Of a stretch of DNA of 42,961 bases, positions 34,813 through 42,951 are shown piece after piece. A model generated the notes under the pieces. The model saw only the letters and a program-made list of their open reading frames with translations, had not been told where the DNA came from and made no database searches. Every line of letters begins with the position of its first letter. Position 1 is the stretch's first letter. The position numbers were made by a program, and so were the translations under genes. Source of the stretch: Clostridia bacterium (GTDB lineage: Bacteria; Bacillota; Clostridia; Christensenellales; UBA1242); NCBI GenBank assembly GCA_017453125.1, contig JAFTKS010000006.1, positions 1 to 42,961 on the forward strand, given 5' to 3'.

Positions 34813-35763
34813 ATGATATATAAAAATTCAATTAAGATATTGTTTTCGAATTTTGGGTTGGTTTGGAAAATGCTATTATACTTTTTTTTAGTGTTTTCTG
34901 GTGCAGTGTTACTTGTTTATTTGTTAATGAGTCCTGTAGTAAAAATTATTGATCATGCTGGTTTTTTTAATCAAATAGTGGATTTGTATACTGATTTTTT
35001 GAAGTCGCTGAATTTAACGGAAACTTTGACTGAGTTGTCTTTAATTATTGAAAATGTTTTTCAGTTTATAATTGATAATATGTCTAAAATGTGGTTAAGC
35101 TTTGTTGGCGTTGGGATTGTTGTGTTGTTCTTGAATTCTTTATTGTTTAATCTTGCCACAATGGCGAATTGTGCTTCGCTTCATTTGTATATGGGTAGTA
35201 TGACAAGACAAGGTTTCTTTTCTAGTTTTTCAGATTGCTTTAAGAAAAACATAAAAGCACAATTATTGTATTTTTTAATTAATTTACCTTTGAATATTTT
35301 ATTTGTTGGTTTGTTTATATTGAGTCTAAAGCTCTTTAGAGGGGCTTGGTATATGAGTCTGCTTGCAGTTTTTGTTATTATTGTTGCTTTTGTATTGTTG
35401 TATGCATTGAAGAGCACGTTGTTTTCGGTGTGGATTCCGACTATTGTTGTGTTGAATTATAAGCCGTTAAAAGCTTTAAGAACTAGTGTGAAAATGGTAT
35501 TCAAAAGATTTGGAAGAATTTTCTCGAATGCCATTGGTATTGTGTTGACGATATTAGTTCTTAATATAGTTTTGGGTTTGTTTACATTCTTTGTTGGATT
35601 GTTGGTTTCGGTTCCGATGTCGTTTTTGTTAATTGCAACTTTTGGTATGGTTGTGGTTTATGAGGGGCAAGGAATGAGATATTATGTTGATGTTTATAAT
35701 GTTATATCTCCACAAAAGAAAGAAGTGTCTGATAAGTTTAGGGATATGAAGTATATTGTATAA
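34813..35763 (+). CDS. Polytopic membrane protein of unknown function
   Basis: 316 residues from ATG 34813 (AAGGTG five bases upstream). About six hydrophobic segments: near 18-42, 93-122, 155-178, 180-203 and two within 235-285. The loop between the first two (FFNQIVDLYTDFLKSLNLT) is amphipathic, and RTSVKMVFKRFGRIFSN is a basic cytoplasmic loop. The general layout resembles membrane domains linked to glycerophosphodiester phosphodiesterases or DUF975-type proteins, but I see no decisive motif. It is transcribed alone and ends at a terminator. Confidence 0.75.
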   Translation: MIYKNSIKILFSNFGLVWKMLLYFFLVFSGAVLLVYLLMSPVVKIIDHAGFFNQIVDLYTDFLKSLNLTETLTELSLIIENVFQFIIDNMSKMWLSFVGVGIVVLFLNSLLFNLATMANCASLHLYMGSMTRQGFFSSFSDCFKKNIKAQLLYFLINLPLNILFVGLFILSLKLFRGAWYMSLLAVFVIIVAFVLLYALKSTLFSVWIPTIVVLNYKPLKALRTSVKMVFKRFGRIFSNAIGIVLTILVLNIVLGLFTFFVGLLVSVPMSFLLIATFGMVVVYEGQGMRYYVDVYNVISPQKKEVSDKFRDMKYIV

Positions 35764-35770
35764 GTTTTAT

Positions 35771-35796
35771 GGGGTATTTTAAAATACCTCTTTTTT
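35771..35796 (+). terminator. Intrinsic terminator
   Basis: Palindromic stem GGGGTATTTT/AAAATACCTC (one wobble pair) and a T-run, nine bases downstream of the membrane-protein stop. Confidence 0.8.
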
Positions 35797-35853
35797 ATTA
35801 AATTACACTTTACATAAAGAGACAAATAAATATATAAAAATAATGGTAAATTA

Positions 35854-35882
35854 TTGATTTTTTTCTTTTTGTATAGTATATT
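35854..35882 (+). promoter_or_regulatory. Probable sigma-A promoter with long RNase J leader
   Basis: TTGATT at 35854-35859, 17-bp spacer, TATATT at 35877-35882. It would start transcription near 35889 and give a leader of about 236 nt before RNase J. Confidence 0.5.
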
Positions 35883-35954
35883 ATTAATAATGAAGTTAGT
35901 TTTTTTATAGAAAAAGAATGTTATTTTTTTTCTTTAACCAATTGTGGTTGCTTA

Positions 35955-35996
35955 TTATGTGTCTAATGAGGTGTGTATTGGACATATAGATTTTTT
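35955..35996 (+). promoter_or_regulatory. Terminator-like hairpin in the RNase J leader
   Basis: A 13-bp stem (35955-35967 with 35977-35989, three wobble pairs) with loop GAGGTGTGT, then A and a six-T run. A smaller hairpin AACCA-ATTG-TGGTT sits upstream (35938-35951). This is a candidate attenuator or small-RNA terminator. Confidence 0.5.
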
Positions 35997-36124
35997 ATGG
36001 ATTTAAACAAATTTATCCTTTGAAATAAGAGTTTTTGTAAATAATGTTACTAAGACTGGGGTATTTTTTGTGTTTTTATTAATTTTATCTAACTTACATA
36101 TAAACTAAAGGAGAATATATAATA

Positions 36125-37795
36125 ATGAATAAACAACAAAATGGACTAAAGCTTTCGTTTTTTGGCGGAGTTGGTGAGGTTGGAAAGAATATAATGGCTC
36201 TAGAATATAATAATGAAATACTTATTATTGATAGTGGTATGGCGTTTCCGACAGATGATATGCCAGGTATTGATGTGGTTATTCCTGACGTGACATATTT
36301 GGTAAATAATAGACAAAAGATCAAGGGTATTGTTATTACTCATGGTCACGAAGATCATATTGGCGCGTTGCCGTATGTTTTGCAAGATTTGCCAGGGGTG
36401 CCTGTTTTTGCAAGTAAACTTAGTGTTGCTTTGATTGAAAATAAATTAAAAGAACATAGGAAGATTAAGTGTAAACCAAATGCTGTGAAGGCTGGACAAA
36501 TTGTAAAGATTGGGTGTTTTCAGGTTGAGTTTGTTAAAGTTACTCATAGTATAAGCGGAGCTATGGCGCTTGCTATTACTACTCCTGTTGGGGTGTATTT
36601 TCATACTGGTGACTTTAAGTTGGATTATACTCCAATTGATGGTGATCCAATGAATTTGATTAGACTTGCTGAGATTGGAAGAAAAGGTGTGCTTTTGCTT
36701 ACTGCAGATAGTACAAATGCTGAGAGACCAGGCTTTAGTATGAGTGAAAAGAAAGTTGGTGTTACTCTTGATAATTTATTTGTTCAAAATGCTCAAAAGA
36801 GAATAATTATTGCAACTTTTGCTAGTAATGTGCATAGGATTCAGCAGATTCTTAATATTTGTGAAAAGTATAATAGAAAGATTATCTTCACAGGAAGAAG
36901 TATGCTTAATATTTGTGAGACTGCAGCAAAAATTGGTGAGTTGAAGTTTAACAAAGATATAATAGTTGATGTTAATAATATTGATAAATATAAAGATGAG
37001 CAACTTTGTATCTTGTGTACTGGTAGTCAGGGTGAAGAAAATAGTGCTCTTTCGAGAATGGCAAATGGTGAATTTAATAGAATAGAGATTGGAGAAAATG
37101 ATTATGTTATTTTCTCGTCTTCAGCAATTCCTGGTAATGAAAGAGAGATAAATAATGTTATTAATTTGCTTTATTCCAAGGGTGCGTCTATAGTTTACGA
37201 GTCTTTGGCGGAAGTTCACGTTAGTGGTCACGCTTATCAAGAGGAATTGAAGACTCTTCATACTATTTTGAAACCAAAATTCTTTGTTCCTTGTCATGGG
37301 GAATATAGACATCTTAGAGCGCATTCTAATATAGCAGAAGAATTAGGTATGAATGCGAGAAATATTGTTATACCTGAACTTGGTGATACAATAACAATTA
37401 ATAAAAATGTTATTAAAAAGTCAGGAACTGTTCCAAGTGGTATTAAGCTTGTTGATGGATTTGAAATCACTGAGGCTGGTGGTGTTGTACAAAGAGATAG
37501 GGTTCAGTTGGCTAGTGAAGGTGTTTGTATTGTTACAATTACAATCTCAAATAAAACCTGGTCATTGACATCTAAGCCTGATATTTATACTCGTGGATTT
37601 GTTTATATAAAGAATAATGAAGAAGTTATGAATGAGGCAAGAGAATTGATTCTTAATCAAGTAATTTCTACAAACTTTAAGAATCAAGATTGGGCTAGTA
37701 TTAAAAATGCATTAAAGAAGTCGTTGCAGATTTTCTTCTTCAAAAAATTAAAAAGAAAACCAATGATAATTCCAATTATTATTGAAACAAAATAG
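36125..37795 (+). CDS. rnj: Ribonuclease J
   Basis: 556 residues, the standard length. Metallo-beta-lactamase motif HGHEDHIG with His73, His75, Asp77 and His78; HTGDFKLDYTPIDG and TADSTNAERPGFS; beta-CASP domain FTGRSMLNICETA and CTGSQGEENSALSRM; and the HVSGHAYQEELK and VPCHGEYRHL stretches near the end of the catalytic part. The C-terminal domain runs to the end. RNase J is a 5'-3' exonuclease and endonuclease for mRNA decay and rRNA maturation. AAAGGAG lies eleven bases upstream. The TrmR-like methyltransferase gene begins seven bases after the stop. Confidence 0.96.
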   Translation: MNKQQNGLKLSFFGGVGEVGKNIMALEYNNEILIIDSGMAFPTDDMPGIDVVIPDVTYLVNNRQKIKGIVITHGHEDHIGALPYVLQDLPGVPVFASKLSVALIENKLKEHRKIKCKPNAVKAGQIVKIGCFQVEFVKVTHSISGAMALAITTPVGVYFHTGDFKLDYTPIDGDPMNLIRLAEIGRKGVLLLTADSTNAERPGFSMSEKKVGVTLDNLFVQNAQKRIIIATFASNVHRIQQILNICEKYNRKIIFTGRSMLNICETAAKIGELKFNKDIIVDVNNIDKYKDEQLCILCTGSQGEENSALSRMANGEFNRIEIGENDYVIFSSSAIPGNEREINNVINLLYSKGASIVYESLAEVHVSGHAYQEELKTLHTILKPKFFVPCHGEYRHLRAHSNIAEELGMNARNIVIPELGDTITINKNVIKKSGTVPSGIKLVDGFEITEAGGVVQRDRVQLASEGVCIVTITISNKTWSLTSKPDIYTRGFVYIKNNEEVMNEARELILNQVISTNFKNQDWASIKNALKKSLQIFFFKKLKRKPMIIPIIIETK

Positions 37796-37802
37796 GATTG
37801 TG

Positions 37803-38411
37803 ATGGATTTTGATGAGTTAGAAGAAAAATTATCTGATTTAAAAATGTATGCAGAAGAAAATTTTATTCCTATCATAAGGGATAAGTCTGCAAAGTTTTT
37901 GTATGATTTTGTTAAAGATAATGGTTTCAGAAATGTGCTTGAAATAGGGACGGCTATTGGTTATTCTGGTAGTATAATTTTAAGTGCGGGAGCGGAGAGT
38001 CTTACAACAATTGAAATAAGAAAAGAAAGTTTTGAGATGGCTAAAAAAACATTTTCAGAATTGTCTTTGCTTGATCGTGTTGATATGTATCTTGGAGATG
38101 CAAAAGATGTAATTGCTGATCTTTGTTGCGCAAACAAAAAATACGATATGATATTTTTAGATGGAGCAAAGGGGCAATACATACATTATTTACCAAGTCT
38201 TACAAAACTGCTTGATGTTGATGGTGTTATATTTGCGGATAATGTCTTGCTTCAAGGAATGGTTGAAAAAGAGGGAAAAATTCCTCATAGAAAACGTACT
38301 ATGGTGGTAAATCTAAGAAAGTATTTGGAAGTTGTGGGAGAGTATCCTTATAACACAACACTAATCAAAATGGAAGATGGGATTGCCATAACTAGGTACA
38401 AAGGAGAATAA
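37803..38411 (+). CDS. trmR: TrmR-like O-methyltransferase (tRNA 5-hydroxyuridine methylation)
   Basis: 202 residues, class I SAM methyltransferase of the O-methyltransferase (COG4122) group. Motif I VLEIGTAIGYSG is at 45-56, followed by TTIEIRKE, MYLGDA, YDMIFLDGAKGQY and GVIFADNVLLQG. B. subtilis TrmR (YrrM) of this family converts 5-hydroxyuridine to 5-methoxyuridine at the wobble position; the next gene here is a U32 protein like its TrhP partner, which supports the assignment. ATG 37803 follows AGGA by five bases. Confidence 0.85.
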   Translation: MDFDELEEKLSDLKMYAEENFIPIIRDKSAKFLYDFVKDNGFRNVLEIGTAIGYSGSIILSAGAESLTTIEIRKESFEMAKKTFSELSLLDRVDMYLGDAKDVIADLCCANKKYDMIFLDGAKGQYIHYLPSLTKLLDVDGVIFADNVLLQGMVEKEGKIPHRKRTMVVNLRKYLEVVGEYPYNTTLIKMEDGIAITRYKGE

Positions 38412-38412
38412 T

Positions 38413-39624
38413 ATGGTTGAGTTGTTAGCTCCTGCTGGAAATATGGAGAAGTTAAAAACGGCATTCAAGTTTGGTGCTGATGCATGTTATATGGCGGGGA
38501 AAAAGTTTGGATTAAGGGCTTTTTCTGGAAATTTTGAAGAGAATGAGTTGAAGGATGCTGTTGATTACGCTCATTCGATATCAAAAAAAATATATGTAAC
38601 GGTGAATATTGTTGCTCATAATAGTGATTTTGATGGATTGAAAGAGTATCTTGAATTTCTAAATTCAATATCGGTCGACGGAATAATTGTTAGTGATCTT
38701 GGAATTATTTCCCTTGCAAGGGAATGTGTTCCGTCTTTGGATGTGCATGTGTCTACGCAGGCAAATGTGACAAATAAATATACTGCTAAGTTTCTGTGTG
38801 ATTTGGGTGTAAAAAGATTGGTTTTGGCAAGAGAACTAAGTATTGCTGAAATTAAAGAAATTAGGGAATTTATTCCAAAAGATGTTGAAATAGAAACTTT
38901 TGTTCATGGTGCTATGTGTATTTCATATTCGGGCAGATGTTTGCTGTCTAATTATTTAACAGGAAGAGATAGTAATCGTGGAGCTTGTGTTCAAGCTTGT
39001 AGGTTTGAGTATTCCATATGTGAGAAATCAAGAAATAGTGAACATTATGATATTCAAGAAGATGAAAGGGGTACATATATTTTAAATAGTAAAGATTTGT
39101 GTATGATTAAATACATAAATGAGCTGGTTGATGCTGGTGTTACTTCTTTCAAGATAGAAGGAAGAATGAAGAGTCCGTATTATGTAGCAACTGTTACAAA
39201 TGCTTATAGAAGGGCTATTGATGATTATTATAAAGGGAAAGGTTTTGATGAGTCTTTGTCTCAGGAATTAGAAAAAACTAGTCATAGACGATATACTACG
39301 GGGTTCTATTTTGGAGAAAAAGATAAAGAATATCTTGAATCGAGTATGCCTATTCAAACACACGAATTTATGGCAATTGTGAAAGAAGATTCTTGTAATG
39401 GGCGAGTTTTGGTTGAACAAAGAAACAGATTCAAGCAAGGAGAAGAATTAGAGGTTTTGTCTCCAGGTGTTGAGTTTAATAAGAAAATACTAATAGAAAA
39501 TATGCAAAATATGAACGGCGATGTTGTTTTAGATGCAAATAAGGTCCAAGAACTTTTGTATATTGATACATCTCTTCAATTAAAAGAAGGAGACATATTA
39601 AGAAAACTAATTCAAAAAAAGTAG
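38413..39624 (+). CDS. trhP: U32 peptidase-family protein, TrhP-like tRNA hydroxylation factor
   Basis: 403 residues. The N-terminus LLAPAGNMEKLKTAFKFGAD and the core VHGAMCISYSGRCLLSNYLTG with GACVQACR supply four cysteines (169, 176, 192, 196) typical of U32 proteins that bind an iron-sulfur cluster. MKSPYYVATVTNAYR follows. Known role in this family: prephenate-dependent 5-hydroxylation of wobble U34. B. subtilis has two copies in an operon with trmR; only one is seen here, with one intervening base. Confidence 0.9.
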   Translation: MVELLAPAGNMEKLKTAFKFGADACYMAGKKFGLRAFSGNFEENELKDAVDYAHSISKKIYVTVNIVAHNSDFDGLKEYLEFLNSISVDGIIVSDLGIISLARECVPSLDVHVSTQANVTNKYTAKFLCDLGVKRLVLARELSIAEIKEIREFIPKDVEIETFVHGAMCISYSGRCLLSNYLTGRDSNRGACVQACRFEYSICEKSRNSEHYDIQEDERGTYILNSKDLCMIKYINELVDAGVTSFKIEGRMKSPYYVATVTNAYRRAIDDYYKGKGFDESLSQELEKTSHRRYTTGFYFGEKDKEYLESSMPIQTHEFMAIVKEDSCNGRVLVEQRNRFKQGEELEVLSPGVEFNKKILIENMQNMNGDVVLDANKVQELLYIDTSLQLKEGDILRKLIQKK

Positions 39625-39629
39625 AATTT

Positions 39630-39670
39630 AACCTGATATTTTTTAATATCGGGTTCTATTTTTTTTTTGA
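39630..39670 (+). terminator. Intrinsic terminator of the rnj-trmR-trhP operon
   Basis: Stem AACCTGATATT (39630-39640) with AATATCGGGTT (39645-39655), 4-nt loop, then a long T-tract. Confidence 0.85.
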
Positions 39671-39677
39671 AAGTATA

Positions 39678-39791
39678 ATTATAAAAATGCTTAAAATGTT
39701 ATAATTATACAAAAGTTCAAAATGTGTAATTATGCAATAAATTAAATATATATGCTAATATAAATTTATTATAAAAATGCAATTATACAAA
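39678..39791 (+). repeat. Short direct repeats in AT-rich DNA upstream of sigK
   Basis: ATTATAAAAATGC occurs at 39678-39690 and 39768-39780; AATTATACAAA occurs at 39703-39713 and 39781-39791. In the second copy they are adjacent, in the first separated by 12 bp. The whole 39670-39900 stretch carries no gene. Confidence 0.5.
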
Positions 39792-39903
39792 TAAATATAC
39801 AAAACCAAACAAAAATCTTTCAAGTGTTTAAAAAAACAAAAATAATGTAAGTTTATGCACAAAATAACATAAAAATACATTAAATTTTTAATATTATTTT
39901 GAT

Positions 39904-39913
39904 TTGGACAGGC
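39904..39913 (+). promoter_or_regulatory. SpoIIID-like binding site upstream of sigK
   Basis: TTGGACAGGC fits the published SpoIIID consensus WWRRACARNY at every position. SpoIIID activates sigK transcription in B. subtilis. Confidence 0.5.
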
Positions 39914-39941
39914 AAAATTTTACATTTATCGACATATATTA
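39914..39941 (+). promoter_or_regulatory. Mother-cell-type promoter (sigma-E/sigma-K like) of sigK
   Basis: CATATATTA at 39933-39941 fits the CATANNNTA -10 shared by sigma-K and similar to sigma-E. AAAATTT at 39914-39920 is a rough -35 (12-bp spacer). The -35 is weak. Confidence 0.42.
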
Positions 39942-39959
39942 CCCTTAGAGAGGTGATGT

Positions 39960-40667
39960 ATGATTGTTGAAAGTTTTATGGCTTTTATGCAAAAGATAAT
40001 GATGTTTTCGTCTTATATTAATAATAATTCGTCATTTCCAAAACCGCTAACTAAAGATGAGGAACAAGAGTATTTGTTAAAATTTCAGAATGGAGATCGA
40101 TCTGCTAGAGATGTTTTAATTAATCATAATTTAAGGCTTGTAGCTCATATAGTTAAAAAATATAATCAAGCAGATGAGGCTGATGAGTTGATTTCAGTTG
40201 GTAGTTTGGGTTTGATAAAAGCTATAAACTCATATCAATTAGATAAAGGGACCTTGTTTAGTACTTATGCTGCAAGATGTATTGAGAATGAAATTTTGAT
40301 GTCAATCAGGGCAAACAAAAAACATAAGAATAATATTAGTATAGAAGATATTCTTGGAAAAGATGATGAGGGGAATGAAATTACAATAAATGATTTGTCT
40401 TTCGATGAGTCGGCAAATATTGAAAATTTAACAGAACAAAAAGACTTGGCTGAACGTCTAGATAAAGTTCTTAAAAAATGTTTAACAAAACGTGAATATG
40501 TTATAATGTGTATGAGATATGGGTTAAATGGTTCTCCTGTTTTGCCTCAGAGGGAAGTTGCTTTGAAACTTGGAATAAGTAGGAGTTATATTTCTAGGCT
40601 AGAAAAGAAGGCTATTGGGGTTATAAGGAAACATATAAACCCTAATGAATTTGGATATATTCTTTGA
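39960..40667 (+). CDS. sigK: Pro-sigma-K, late mother-cell sporulation sigma factor
   Basis: 235 residues. Region 2: LINHNLRLVAHIVKKYNQAD and ELISVGSLGLIKAINSY with STYAARCIENEILMSIR. Region 4: QREVALKLGISRSYISRLEKKA. The first 18 residues (hydrophobic, ending MMFSS) precede YINNNSSFPKPLTKDEE, which aligns with the start of mature B. subtilis sigma-K; a pro-sequence cleaved by SpoIVFB therefore appears to be kept. The gene is continuous, without a skin-type insertion. GAGAGGTGAT lies just before the ATG. It indicates a spore former. Confidence 0.92.
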   Translation: MIVESFMAFMQKIMMFSSYINNNSSFPKPLTKDEEQEYLLKFQNGDRSARDVLINHNLRLVAHIVKKYNQADEADELISVGSLGLIKAINSYQLDKGTLFSTYAARCIENEILMSIRANKKHKNNISIEDILGKDDEGNEITINDLSFDESANIENLTEQKDLAERLDKVLKKCLTKREYVIMCMRYGLNGSPVLPQREVALKLGISRSYISRLEKKAIGVIRKHINPNEFGYIL

Positions 40668-40676
40668 AATTATGTG

Positions 40677-40705
40677 TTGATTATTTTTGTATTATATGAT
40701 AAAAT
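40677..40705 (+). promoter_or_regulatory. Promoter of rnpB
   Basis: TTGATT at 40677-40682, 17-bp spacer, TAAAAT at 40700-40705, seven bases before the P1 stem of the RNase P RNA. Confidence 0.75.
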
Positions 40706-40711
40706 AATAAT

Positions 40712-41045
40712 GTTAGATATTCAAATGGTTGCAGGCAGTTTTGTCTGAGGAAAGTCCGAGCATCATAGAGCAGGATGCCAGTTAACGACTGGTGGAGGCA
40801 ACTCCAAGGAAAGTGCAACAGAAAGTATACAGCATTGATTTCAATGCGATAGGTGGAATAGTAGGGTAAGAGCCTACTAGTTGTATGGGTAACCATATGA
40901 CTGTGTAAACCCCATTCGATGCAAGGTTGAGAGGTGTTTTAAAGTTGCTCGCCAATCTCTCGTTACACCGCTTGATATTGTTGGTGACGACAATACTAGA
41001 TAGATAACCATTAAATACAGAACTCGGCTTATGAATAGTCTAACC
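40712..41045 (+). ncRNA. rnpB: RNase P RNA (A-type)
   Basis: The catalytic RNA of RNase P, which matures tRNA 5' ends. Conserved elements: GAGGAAAGTCCGAGCATC near 40747, ACAGAAA near 40816, GGGTAAGAGCC near 40863, AAACCCC near 40908, the GATAGATAACCA stretch near 41000 and ACAGAACTCGGCTTA near 41017. The P1 stem closes the molecule: GTTAGATATTCA at the start pairs with TGAATAGTCTAAC at the end with one bulge. The pattern resembles ancestral type A. Confidence 0.95.
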
Positions 41046-41058
41046 GTTTTTAGTAATT

Positions 41059-41082
41059 TACGAGCTTTTGCTCGTATTTTTT
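41059..41082 (+). terminator. Intrinsic terminator of rnpB
   Basis: Stem TACGAGC (41059-41065) with GCTCGTA (41070-41076), 4-nt loop and a T-run. Confidence 0.85.
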
Positions 41083-41278
41083 GTTGTTTTAGTGTTATGT
41101 TGAGACAATATGTTATTGTTTAATGACATAAACCTTATCTATTTAAATATGATTAATTGTTGAAAATATTACAAAAATAACAATTTTCTTTAAAAATATG
41201 TGTAATTAAAATATATACAAGGTTTGATATAGCAAATTAAATGTAGTTTTCGTTTTTGTTTTCTATCGATAAATATTA

Positions 41279-41308
41279 TTGATTTTTTAATGTAGTTTAT
41301 GTTATAAT
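41279..41308 (+). promoter_or_regulatory. Sigma-A promoter for rarA
   Basis: TTGATT at 41279-41284, 18-bp spacer, consensus TATAAT at 41303-41308. The rest of 41083-41278 is AT-rich, with a small inverted repeat ACAATA-TGT-TATTGT at 41105-41119, and holds no visible gene. Confidence 0.7.
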
Positions 41309-41334
41309 ATTTTTGATATTAAGAGGGTGATTTT

Positions 41335-42621
41335 ATGAATTTGTTTGAAGGTAATTTATCAAAATTTAGTCCACTTGCAGATAGGATGCGACCAAAGGGT
41401 TTTGAAGATTTTGTAGGTCAATCGCATTTGATTTACAAGAATAGTTTTTTGGTAAGAGCTATTAATTCTGGAATGGTTGGTTCGTGTATATTTTATGGTC
41501 CTCCAGGATGTGGTAAGACTACTATTGCTGGTCTTATTGCAAATGCTTGTGGTGGTAATTTCAAAAAACTTAATGCTGTTAGTTCTGGAGTTGGAGATGC
41601 TAAAGAGGTGATAGCTGATGCGAAAAGAGACTTGGAATTGTATGGGACAAGAACTTATTTGTTACTAGATGAATGTCATAGGTGGAGCAAGGCGCAGAGT
41701 GATTGTGTTCTTGAGGCTATTGAAAAGGGCTACATAATTTTTATTGGTTCTACAACTGAAAATCCATATATTAGTATGACAAGAGCTATTGTTAGTAGAT
41801 GTAAGGTTTTTGAATTTAAGCCATTAACTGTTAAAGATATTTCAAATGCAATTAAGAAAGCTTTAAAAGACAAAGAAAATGGGCTTGGGTCTATTGATGT
41901 GTCTATTTCAGATGAAGTTATTGATTATTTGGCTTATAACTCTTCAGGAGACTTGAGGAGTTGTTATAATGCACTTGAATTTGCTGTTTCTACAACAAAT
42001 CCAAATACTGATGGTGTAGTTGAGATTACAAAAGATACAATCAATGATTGTTTACAAAAGGGCAATATTGCTATTGATGAAACTACGTCTTATGATATGC
42101 TTAGTGCTTTTTGTAAAAGTTTGAGAGGTAGTGATACTGATGCTGCATTATTTTATGCACAAAGACTTTTGTTATCAGGTTACGATCCTTGTATACTTGC
42201 GAGAAGGTTGATTGCTCATGCTAGTGAAGATATTGGTATGGCGGATAGTAATGCTTTATTGATGGCTATGTCTGCATTGACTAGTTGTGAAAAGCTGGGT
42301 ATGCCAGAATGTAATCTTACCTTGTCTCACGCCATTATATATATTTGTGAGGCTGAAAAAAGTAATTCAGTTTATGAGGCTATGGCTTCTGCAAGGTCTG
42401 ATGCGGAAATGTATAAAAATGCAAGAGTTCCAAATCATCTAAAAAATCATCCAACTGGATATAGTGATGGTCATGGTGCGTATAAATATCCACATAATTA
42501 TGGTGGTTATGTTAAGCAACAATATCTTCCCGATGAATTAAAATCCAAAAGATATTATGTCCCTAAAGATAACGGACGTGAGAAAAATATGCAACGAAAG
42601 AAAGATAGATTTAATTCTTGA
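41335..42621 (+). CDS. rarA: RarA/MgsA family AAA+ ATPase
   Basis: 428 residues. AAA+ Walker A GPPGCGKT at 55-62, Walker B LLLDE ending at Glu113 followed by CHRWSKAQ, sensor region FIGSTTENPYISMTRAIVSRC and the C-terminal tetramerisation part with HASEDIGMADSNAL and PNHLKNHPTGYSDGHGAYKYPHN-like stretches. RarA acts at stalled replication forks. AGAGGGTGA lies before the ATG. The MazG-like gene follows seven bases downstream. Confidence 0.93.
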   Translation: MNLFEGNLSKFSPLADRMRPKGFEDFVGQSHLIYKNSFLVRAINSGMVGSCIFYGPPGCGKTTIAGLIANACGGNFKKLNAVSSGVGDAKEVIADAKRDLELYGTRTYLLLDECHRWSKAQSDCVLEAIEKGYIIFIGSTTENPYISMTRAIVSRCKVFEFKPLTVKDISNAIKKALKDKENGLGSIDVSISDEVIDYLAYNSSGDLRSCYNALEFAVSTTNPNTDGVVEITKDTINDCLQKGNIAIDETTSYDMLSAFCKSLRGSDTDAALFYAQRLLLSGYDPCILARRLIAHASEDIGMADSNALLMAMSALTSCEKLGMPECNLTLSHAIIYICEAEKSNSVYEAMASARSDAEMYKNARVPNHLKNHPTGYSDGHGAYKYPHNYGGYVKQQYLPDELKSKRYYVPKDNGREKNMQRKKDRFNS

Positions 42622-42628
42622 GGTTATT

Positions 42629-42919
42629 ATGAGAAAAGATTTTATTGATGTTTATGATTTGGTTTTGGATAGGTGGGGTGTTGATTCTCAAAATCGAATG
42701 TGTATTGAAGAGATGAGTGAACTTACAAAAGAACTATGTAAATTAGAAAGATATAAGGGTTCAGATAAAGAGGATGGTATTATCGATAACATTTGTGAAG
42801 AGCTTGCAGATGTTATTAATATGGTTGAACAACTTGAAAGATATTATGGTGAGGAAAAGATTGAATCTATTAGAAAATCAAAAATTGATAGATTGATGAA
42901 TAATCATTTTTCTGATTAG
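42629..42919 (+). CDS. MazG-like nucleotide pyrophosphohydrolase
   Basis: 96 residues from ATG 42629 (GAGGTT upstream). All-alpha NTP-PPase motifs: CIEEMSELTKELCK (E-E-x-x-E) and CEELADVINMVEQLERYYG (E-x-x-D), which chelate Mg2+. Such proteins hydrolyse (d)NTPs, often non-canonical ones. Probably co-transcribed with rarA. A longer frame upstream overlaps rarA and is less likely. Confidence 0.85.
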   Translation: MRKDFIDVYDLVLDRWGVDSQNRMCIEEMSELTKELCKLERYKGSDKEDGIIDNICEELADVINMVEQLERYYGEEKIESIRKSKIDRLMNNHFSD

Positions 42920-42922
42920 TTT

Positions 42923-42951
42923 TAAAAGTGTTATTTTTTAACACTTTTTAT
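42923..42951 (+). terminator. Intrinsic terminator at the window end
   Basis: AAAAGTGTT (42924-42932) pairs with AACACTTTT (42940-42948), loop of T and A, followed by T-rich sequence. Confidence 0.75.

Noticed and set aside
39670..39900. CRISPR array or tandem-repeat locus upstream of sigK
   Set aside because: Only two copies each of short AT-rich repeats, unequal spacing and no spacer-like units.
24784..40667. Skin-like excision element interrupting sigK
   Set aside because: sigK is continuous and complete; the phage cassette lies more than 5 kb upstream with intact host genes between, and no recombinase is present.
40681..40896. 71-codon minus-strand open frame over rnpB
   Set aside because: It is entirely explained by the conserved RNase P RNA sequence on the plus strand.
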